Below, one piece after another: positions 4,769 through 9,409 of a DNA stretch of 9,409 nucleotides. Under the pieces are notes generated by a model. It was not told the DNA's origin and made no database searches. It saw nothing but the letters and a program-made list of their open reading frames with translations. The DNA comes from JADLEX01 sp964586775 (GTDB taxonomy: Bacteria > Lernaellota > Lernaellaia > JACKCT01). Within the stretch, counting starts at the first letter, position 1. Every line of letters begins with the position of its first letter. Position numbers and translations under genes: made by a program. The stretch lies in the NCBI GenBank assembly GCA_964586775.1, contig CAZPJD010000142.1, forward strand, positions 1 to 9,409, read 5' to 3'.

Positions 4769-6602
4769 AGCCGTAGCCTCCGTATCCGTAGCCGCTGTAG
4801 CCGTAGCCGTATTTGTACTGCCCGCCGGCGAGCCGGTAGTCGAGACCATTGAGCACGACGCCGAGGATGCGTTTTTCGGACAGGTCGTCCAGGGCCTGCG
4901 CCACCACCTTGCGGCTCGTTTCGCGCGATTTGGCGACGAGCACCACGCCGTCCACGAGCCCGGCGAAGCCCACCGTATCGGCGATCGGCACCACCGGCGG
5001 CGAGTCGAAGATGATGAAGTGGAAAAGCCCCCGGAGTTCTTCCAGCAGGCGCTGCATCGCGTTGCTGACGAGCAGCTCGGTCGGCATGCCCTCGACGCGC
5101 CCGGCCGCAAGGTAATACAGGCGGTCGAGCTCGTAGCGGATCAGACATTCGGAAAGGCTCGCCTGGCCCTGCAAAATGTTGGCGAGGCCCAGGTTCGGCG
5201 CTTCCATGCCCAGATAGTCGTGCGTGCGCGGCTGGTGCAGGTCGGCGTCGACGATGAGCACGCGGGTGTCGGGCGCCTGAGCGATGGTGGCGGCCAGATT
5301 GACGCTCACCACCGTCTTGCCCTCGCGCGGTAGCGAACTGGTGACGAGGATCGTGCGCAGGTCCTGCGTGTCGGTCATGTTGTCGATGCGGTCCCACAAC
5401 AGATGGAACTGGCGCACCGCCGCCGGGTGATCGTGTTTAAACGCGGGCAGCAGGTCTTCCTCGGCGCTCGGCGTGACGCGCACGTAGGGGATGTCGTCGG
5501 GCAGGGGCAGCAGCGGCGCACGGGCGTGGCGGCGTTTGGTCTCGCCCGCGTCCGGCGCGGCGGCGCGCTCGCCCGGCCGGATCTTGCGCACCTGGCGGAT
5601 CTTTTTCACCACCTCGCGACCGTCGGGCGTGCGCACCACGCGGCGAACGATGCGGATGTGCTCGGTTTCGGTCTGCGTGTCGTCGAGCACGTCCTCGGAG
5701 AGCACGCGGTTGCCCTCGGCGTCGAAGGCGGGCGGCTCGGGCTGGTTCGATTCGGAAATGTCGGGCGGCGGCGACGCGCTCGGGCGCGCGTCGGGGATCT
5801 CCATCAGGTCCTTGTAGGTCTGCTTGATGAGCGCCGGGTCGATGGCCGCCTTTTGCCGCGCGTAGGCCATGAGCAGGCTGTTGTCGCACAGCGTGTTGAT
5901 CATGCGGGGCACGCCCTTGGAATAGAGGAAGACGAGCTGAATCGTCTCCTCGTCGAAGAGCGTCTCGGGGTCCTGGCGGCCCGCCTCGCGCAGGCGGTGG
6001 TAGATGTAGTTGCGCGTGTTGTCGAAATCGAGGGGCTGGATCTCGGTGCGCAGGTTGACGCGCTGGCGGAGCTGCCGGAACTCGTGGCTGTTGAGCACGT
6101 TGTTGAGCTCGGGCTGGCCGACGAGCACGATCTGCAGGAGCTTGTTCTGCATCGTTTCGAGGTTCGTCAGGAAGACGACCTCGTTGAAGATGTCCTTCGA
6201 CAGGTTGTGCGCCTCGTCGAGGATCAGCATCGTCTTTTCGCCGGCGGTCAGGCGACGCGACAGGAACTCGCGCAGGAGAATCGTCGCCTCGGCGCGGTCG
6301 TCGGGCTTCTTGTCGATGCCGAAATCGGCGAAGATATAGCGGTACAGGCTCTTCGAATCGACGTGCGTGTCGAAGATGATGCTGACCTTCGCCTCCTCGT
6401 CCAGATGGGACAGGAGGGTGAAGATCATGGTGGTCTTTCCGCACCCGACCTCGCCCGTGACGACCATGAGCGACTTGCGCTCCTGGACGCCGTACATCAT
6501 CTGGGCCAGCGCCTCGCGGTGGCTGGCCGACATGTAGACGAAATTCGGGTCCGGCGTGATCGAAAAGGGCAGTTTTTTGAACCCGAAATACTCGTTGTAC
6601 AT
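4731..6602 (-). CDS. Fused ExeA/XrtA-type AAA ATPase and CpsD/Wzc-type tyrosine autokinase
   Basis: One uninterrupted 623-residue frame joins two proteins usually encoded apart. Residues 1-270 match the AAA ATPase of secretion and XrtA/PEP-CTERM polysaccharide clusters: the start MYNEYFGFKKLPFSITPDP, Walker A GEVGCGKTT (50-58), Walker B LILDEAH (126-132) and sensor-like VGQPEL (161-166). Residues 271-395 are a charged, Pro-rich linker with a basic stretch at 315-345. Residues 396-595 are a bacterial tyrosine kinase: Walker A LPREGKT (424-430), Walker A' VLIVDADLHQP (448-458) and Walker B FIIFDSPPV (529-537). The tail at 596-612 holds eight tyrosines among glycines, the usual autophosphorylation cluster. 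There is no membrane segment or Wzz domain, so it is cytoplasmic and needs a separate co-polymerase. ATG 6602 matches the family start; GAAGGGA lies about 10 nt upstream. First gene of the export operon. Confidence 0.93.
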   Translation of the reverse strand: MYNEYFGFKKLPFSITPDPNFVYMSASHREALAQMMYGVQERKSLMVVTGEVGCGKTTMIFTLLSHLDEEAKVSIIFDTHVDSKSLYRYIFADFGIDKKPDDRAEATILLREFLSRRLTAGEKTMLILDEAHNLSKDIFNEVVFLTNLETMQNKLLQIVLVGQPELNNVLNSHEFRQLRQRVNLRTEIQPLDFDNTRNYIYHRLREAGRQDPETLFDEETIQLVFLYSKGVPRMINTLCDNSLLMAYARQKAAIDPALIKQTYKDLMEIPDARPSASPPPDISESNQPEPPAFDAEGNRVLSEDVLDDTQTETEHIRIVRRVVRTPDGREVVKKIRQVRKIRPGERAAAPDAGETKRRHARAPLLPLPDDIPYVRVTPSAEEDLLPAFKHDHPAAVRQFHLLWDRIDNMTDTQDLRTILVTSSLPREGKTVVSVNLAATIAQAPDTRVLIVDADLHQPRTHDYLGMEAPNLGLANILQGQASLSECLIRYELDRLYYLAAGRVEGMPTELLVSNAMQRLLEELRGLFHFIIFDSPPVVPIADTVGFAGLVDGVVLVAKSRETSRKVVAQALDDLSEKRILGVVLNGLDYRLAGGQYKYGYGYSGYGYGGYGYGSKPKSTNVGS

Positions 6603-6606
6603 TCGG

Positions 6607-6619
6607 GAAGGGTCCCTTC
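6607..6619 (-). promoter_or_regulatory. Palindrome covering the kinase ribosome binding site
   Basis: GAAGGG-T-CCCTTC (6607-6619) is a perfect 13-bp palindrome around one base. On the minus strand it contains GAAGGGA, the best Shine-Dalgarno candidate for the kinase start at 6602. If folded in mRNA it could mask that site; as DNA it could be an operator. Its role is inferred. Confidence 0.35.
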
Positions 6620-6710
6620 TTTCGAGGTGTGGACGAGCGGGACCGTAGAGCATTGCGGGGTCGAAATCAAGGCGGAACGGCCTCTTTTTCGGTCCGCGCA
6701 CACGCTCACC

Positions 6711-6726
6711 GGTGACCCGGGACACC
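6711..6726. promoter_or_regulatory. 16-bp near-perfect palindrome, possible operator
   Basis: GGTGACCCGGGACACC is symmetric except for one mirrored A/A position: GGTG-n-CCCGGG-n-CACC. It is roughly central in the gap between divergent genes, a common place for a shared operator. GC-rich DNA yields such palindromes by chance, so confidence is low. Confidence 0.35.
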
Positions 6727-6782
6727 CGGATATGGTAGTCGTTTCGGCAACTTGGCCCGTTTTCTGAAATCCGGCGGTGAAA

Positions 6783-7424
6783 ATGCCCCGTGCCGAATAC
6801 GAATGGATCGCACCTCACTATGACCGCCTGCTCGGGCGCGTGAATGGCGCGTTCGCCGGCATCGCCCTGCGTCTGCTTGACGCACCTCCCGGGGCGCGCG
6901 TCCTCGACGTCGCATGCGGCACCGGCGCGGCGGTGGAGCACTATCTGCGCGCCGGTCTCGACGCCACGGGGCTGGAGCGCTCGCCGCACATGTCGGCCGA
7001 GGCGAAGAAGCGCCTCGTGGGCGGCCAACTGGTGATCGGCGACGCGGCCGCGATGCCTTTCGGCGACGCCTCGTTCGACGCCGCCACGATCATGCTGGCC
7101 CTGCACGAGATGGACCCGCCGGTGCGGCCCCGGGTGCTCGCCGAGACCGCCCGGGTGCTCAAGCCCGGCGCGCCGCTGGTCGCCATCGACTACCACGACG
7201 CGCCCCCCGCGAACCTCGTCGCCCGGCTGCGGCTCGGCGTTTCGTCGCTCGTCGAACGCATCGCCGGCGAGCGGCACTACCGGGGCTACGTCGACTTTCT
7301 GCGCACGGGCGCGTTGCCGGGACTGCTCGCGCGCGAGGGTTGGGCGATCGTGACGGTGAAGCCGCTGTCGGGCGGGCGACTCGCGGCGGTGAGGGCGACG
7401 CCTCCGGACCGAATGCCGCGATGA
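6783..7424 (+). CDS. Class I SAM-dependent methyltransferase
   Basis: This 213-residue protein has the Rossmann-type motif I VLDVACGTG at residues 40-48, which binds S-adenosylmethionine. It also has an acidic residue after strand 2 (GLERSPHM, 63-70), the motif GDAAAMPFGDASFDAA (86-101) and the post-motif run ARVLKPGAPLVAIDY (123-137), all typical of the UbiE/Methyltransf_11 group. Residues 5-14 (EYEWIAPHYD) are the usual N-terminal helix of these enzymes. The acceptor substrate cannot be told. ATG 6783 is preferred over GTG 6777 because the sequence GGCGGTGA (6773-6780) resembles a Shine-Dalgarno site and would overlap the GTG. The stop overlaps the next gene's start by ATGA, so the two are likely co-expressed and may act on the same lipid or quinone-like substrate. 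Confidence 0.9.
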   Translation: MPRAEYEWIAPHYDRLLGRVNGAFAGIALRLLDAPPGARVLDVACGTGAAVEHYLRAGLDATGLERSPHMSAEAKKRLVGGQLVIGDAAAMPFGDASFDAATIMLALHEMDPPVRPRVLAETARVLKPGAPLVAIDYHDAPPANLVARLRLGVSSLVERIAGERHYRGYVDFLRTGALPGLLAREGWAIVTVKPLSGGRLAAVRATPPDRMPR

Positions 7425-8155
7425 ACCCGCTCTCGGCGATCGGCGCGGCGTGGGACGCCATCCACGCAAACAGCCTGACGCGCGAGGCATTCGGCGTCGC
7501 GGGGAGCGCGGCTTGGCTCTTCGCCGTCGAATGGAGCGCGCATTGCCTGGCCCGGCGTCACGAGTGCCGCGCGGTAGCGCTCGCTCCGGCATTCACGCTG
7601 GCGGCGGGACTGTGGATGGTCTTCGCATTCCGCCGCGTCGCTTACTTCCCGAGTGCCGTCGCGGTGTGCGTGGCGGGGCTTCTTGCGATCGGGCATTTCG
7701 CCGGACGGTTGCGAAGCGAAAAGTCGAGCGCGACAACCGCGCAGGTGTACGTCGAACGACGTCAGTTCTATTGGATCAGCGCCGGTCTTTCGCTGCTGTT
7801 CTGGTGGCAGGGCTGGATGTTCAACATGATCGGTCCGCTGCTGGGCTTTGCGACGGGGCAAGCGGCGGAGCAATTCACGCATGCACGTTGGGGCCGGCGT
7901 CGGCTGCGCGCGGCCGAGGGAAAATCCGTCGAGGGGATGGCGGCGTACGCGCTCGCGTGCCTGATCGTGCAATACGCCGTCTATTGGAACTGGAGCCAGA
8001 TCCCCGGCATTCAACACGAGGCCCGCGTGTTGATGTGGTCGATCGCCTCGACCGCCGCGGGAACGATCGCATTCCTTTACGCGCCGCGCGATCGGACCGC
8101 CGCTCTCGTGCCCGCGTGCGGCGCGCTGGCGCTTTACATCTACGTGGTCGCGTGA
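7421..8155 (+). CDS. Polytopic membrane protein resembling dolichol-kinase/cytidylyltransferase family
   Basis: This 244-residue protein has about six to seven hydrophobic segments, near 25-44, 51-70, 74-94, 115-142 (possibly two), 171-188, 203-220 and 226-243. A cytosolic loop at 142-172 reads GFATGQAAEQFTHARWG, then basic residues and GKSVEGMAA. This is the layout of the SEC59/VTE5-type dolichol kinase and CDP-diacylglycerol synthase-like families, where a GDxxAxxxGxxxG run is followed by GKSxEG. Here the acidic residue after the first glycine is Gln146, so the nucleotide or metal site may be altered. The family link is inferred from this motif alone. It starts at ATG 7421, sharing ATGA with the methyltransferase stop, with no strong Shine-Dalgarno sequence, implying coupling. 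It ends 23 bp from the convergent acylase gene, and no terminator is visible there. Confidence 0.78.
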   Translation: MNPLSAIGAAWDAIHANSLTREAFGVAGSAAWLFAVEWSAHCLARRHECRAVALAPAFTLAAGLWMVFAFRRVAYFPSAVAVCVAGLLAIGHFAGRLRSEKSSATTAQVYVERRQFYWISAGLSLLFWWQGWMFNMIGPLLGFATGQAAEQFTHARWGRRRLRAAEGKSVEGMAAYALACLIVQYAVYWNWSQIPGIQHEARVLMWSIASTAAGTIAFLYAPRDRTAALVPACGALALYIYVVA

Positions 8156-8178
8156 CGTCGTGTGTCGGCGGGCGCGTC

Positions 8179-9409
8179 CTACGGCACCGTGATGGTGGTC
8201 GTGGCGATCGCGCGCGCTTCGACCTCGCTTCGTTTCAGCGGCGCCTCGGGGAACTCTCCCTCGACCCAGTCGTGCGTCGGTGAGGTTGAACCGAAGGGCA
8301 CGTTGAAGCGGAATCGCGCGTGGCCGTTTTCGTCAAAGGTCGTGACGAAACGATAGACCGCGCCGTCGGTCGACAGGCACTCGGCACGCAGTGCGCCGCC
8401 CGACCAGCACTCCGACTGTGAGACGTTGGGCGAGGTGTCGTCGCCGTCCTTGTCCACCAGCTCCGCGTAGGCGCCGTCCGGGCTGTCCATCACCGCGGCG
8501 TGGATGTCGGCCCACGTCAGCGCATCGACTCCGGCGAGGGCGGCGCGCTCGGCCAGCGTCGCCTGCGCGTCGTCGAGCGCCTCGATCAGGTCGCGCGCGA
8601 GGCGATTCTCGGTCAGCGCATCGATGTCGTCCTCGGCGATCAGAATCGCCATCTTCACCATCGTCACGGGCTGCGCCTCGTCGAGTTCCTCGAAGAGCAG
8701 CGACATGTCGTCGGCCAGCAATCGCCGTTCGACGTACGCCAGCCACACCCGCGCGAGGGCCGCGATGTGGCTGCCGCGCGTCACGTGGCCGTCCCATGCG
8801 ACCAGCGCGTCGCGCGCGGCGAACAGGTCGTCGCGGATTTCGAATTCGTCGAGATCGGGATCGAGCCCGATCGTGTTCATCGCGGCGACCAGCACCGGCA
8901 CGAGGCGCTCGCGCACCGCCGAGAAGCTGTCCATGTCGAGCGCCGCCATCGCGTCCCAATCGACCGGCCCTTCCGCGGTCATCTCCGCGAGCCGCGCGGT
9001 CAAGCGTTTTGCGCGCAGTCCCGGCGAAAACCAGCTTCCGTAGTAGAATTCATCGTTGAGCGGATCGTTGTCGTCGGTGAATCCCCACGGGTCGTTGTTG
9101 GCGGTGACGATGAAAGGCCGCGCGTCGTCGAGATACGGCAGGCGCGACGGGTCGAGAAACGCCCCCGTCCACAGCGTGTCGGGGTCGTCGCCGTCGAGCA
9201 GGGCGTTGGCGCGCGGGCGATCTTCGGCGATGCCGCGATCGGGCACGTCGCCGTGCGTTTTCAGGCGGATTCCGTCCGCCGACGCGGCGACCCAGTTCTG
9301 CATGCCCACGCGCTGCAGGGCGATCGCGTCCTCAAAGTCGTCGAGCGAGGCTGCGCGGTCGAGATCGAAATAGAAATACAGCTCGTCGGTGCCGCCGAAC
9401 CCGGGCCAG
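8179..9409 (-). CDS. Penicillin acylase family Ntn hydrolase, C-terminal part (5' end beyond window)
   Basis: The frame enters from the right edge and ends at TAG 8179-8181, giving 409 C-terminal residues. Landmarks of the penicillin-amidase (peptidase S45) beta chain are present. They include WPGFGGTDEL then FDLDRAASLDDFEDAI (fragment residues 1-30), MQNWVAASADG (36-46), a DVPDRG turn, VTANNDPWG (101-109), GSWFSPGLRAKRL and a C-terminal PFGSTSPTHDWVEGEFPEAPLKRSEV. Members are exported, self-cleaving hydrolases that cut amide bonds in acylated compounds, including beta-lactams and acyl-homoserine lactones. The signal peptide, alpha chain and catalytic N-terminal serine of the beta chain lie outside the window, so activity cannot be judged. 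A stretch at fragment residues 315-350 is rich in acidic residues with two cysteines (SECWSG and AECLS) that could pair. The substrate is unknown. Confidence 0.88.
   Translation of the reverse strand, partial: WPGFGGTDELYFYFDLDRAASLDDFEDAIALQRVGMQNWVAASADGIRLKTHGDVPDRGIAEDRPRANALLDGDDPDTLWTGAFLDPSRLPYLDDARPFIVTANNDPWGFTDDNDPLNDEFYYGSWFSPGLRAKRLTARLAEMTAEGPVDWDAMAALDMDSFSAVRERLVPVLVAAMNTIGLDPDLDEFEIRDDLFAARDALVAWDGHVTRGSHIAALARVWLAYVERRLLADDMSLLFEELDEAQPVTMVKMAILIAEDDIDALTENRLARDLIEALDDAQATLAERAALAGVDALTWADIHAAVMDSPDGAYAELVDKDGDDTSPNVSQSECWSGGALRAECLSTDGAVYRFVTTFDENGHARFRFNVPFGSTSPTHDWVEGEFPEAPLKRSEVEARAIATTTITVP

Larger units (their letters stand above)
6603..6782. promoter_or_regulatory. Divergent control region between export operon and methyltransferase
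   Basis: This 180-bp gap must hold promoters for both directions. I see no convincing -35/-10 pair on either strand; TATGGT at 6731-6736 is a possible plus-strand -10 without a matching -35. Two palindromes stand out, at 6607-6619 next to the kinase start and at 6711-6726 near the middle. Confidence 0.45.

Noticed and set aside
6731..6736. TATGGT as -10 box for the methyltransferase gene
   Set aside because: No acceptable -35 hexamer lies 16-18 bp upstream, so it is not called as a promoter.
5403..6767. Long open frame on the plus strand opposite the ATPase/kinase gene
   Set aside because: Its product is a Val/Arg/His/Gly-rich mirror of a GC-rich coding strand, with no recognisable motif, and it is fully antisense to a gene with intact nucleotide-binding motifs.
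6914..7420. Upstream extension of the membrane-protein frame
   Set aside because: It overlaps the methyltransferase in another frame and has shadow-type Arg-rich composition. The hydrophobic part starts at ATG 7421.
6603..7592. Upstream extension of the kinase frame toward 7592
   Set aside because: It would run antisense through the methyltransferase gene and has no domain. The ATPase family normally begins at the MYNEYFGF position, 6602.
8391..9059. Plus-strand Arg/Pro/Ser-rich frames opposite the acylase gene
   Set aside because: Low-complexity antisense composition; the minus frame carries penicillin-acylase landmarks.

Overview
This is a GC-rich window with dense genes, short gaps and several 4-bp start/stop overlaps. 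A lipoprotein, a secreted fasciclin-domain protein, an outer-membrane beta-barrel and an outer-membrane polysaccharide export protein point to a Gram-negative (didermic) bacterium. The style fits deltaproteobacteria, Myxococcota or a related uncultured phylum, but nothing here fixes the taxon. There are no rRNA, tRNA, CRISPR, transposase or integrase genes.

Layout. (1) Positions 1-1801, minus strand: a likely operon of Nudix hydrolase (CoA-pyrophosphatase type), a small lipoprotein, and a PflA/PflX-like radical SAM protein cut by the window edge. (2) Positions 1802-2002: a divergent intergenic region with a sigma70-like promoter, an 8-bp direct repeat at 11-bp period, a hairpin and a palindrome. 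It drives a secreted single-domain fasciclin protein (2003-2509, plus). (3) Positions 2510-2645: a convergent gap with two inverted repeats. (4) Positions 2646-6602, minus strand: a three-gene polysaccharide-export operon. In transcription order it encodes an ExeA/XrtA-type AAA ATPase fused to a CpsD/Wzc-type bacterial tyrosine kinase, a Wza/GumB-like export (OPX) protein, and an outer-membrane beta-barrel. (5) Positions 6603-6782: a divergent control region. (6) Positions 6783-8155, plus strand: a class I SAM methyltransferase and a polytopic membrane protein resembling the dolichol-kinase/cytidylyltransferase family, overlapping by ATGA. (7) Positions 8179-9409, minus strand: the C-terminal part of a penicillin-acylase-family Ntn hydrolase.

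The export operon is the centre of interest. Its parts are those of exopolysaccharide clusters, including those associated with PEP-CTERM/exosortase: a cytoplasmic ATPase, a tyrosine autokinase, a periplasmic/outer-membrane export protein and a barrel. Here the ATPase and kinase are one polypeptide, the export protein has no C-terminal membrane helix, and the barrel is translationally coupled to it. No glycosyltransferase, flippase, Wzz-type co-polymerase or exosortase lies in the window, so sugar synthesis must be encoded elsewhere. A 61-bp element made of two perfect 9-bp hairpins inside a 6-bp inverted repeat sits in the 5' coding part of the export gene and encodes part of its leader; it looks like an inserted palindromic repeat.
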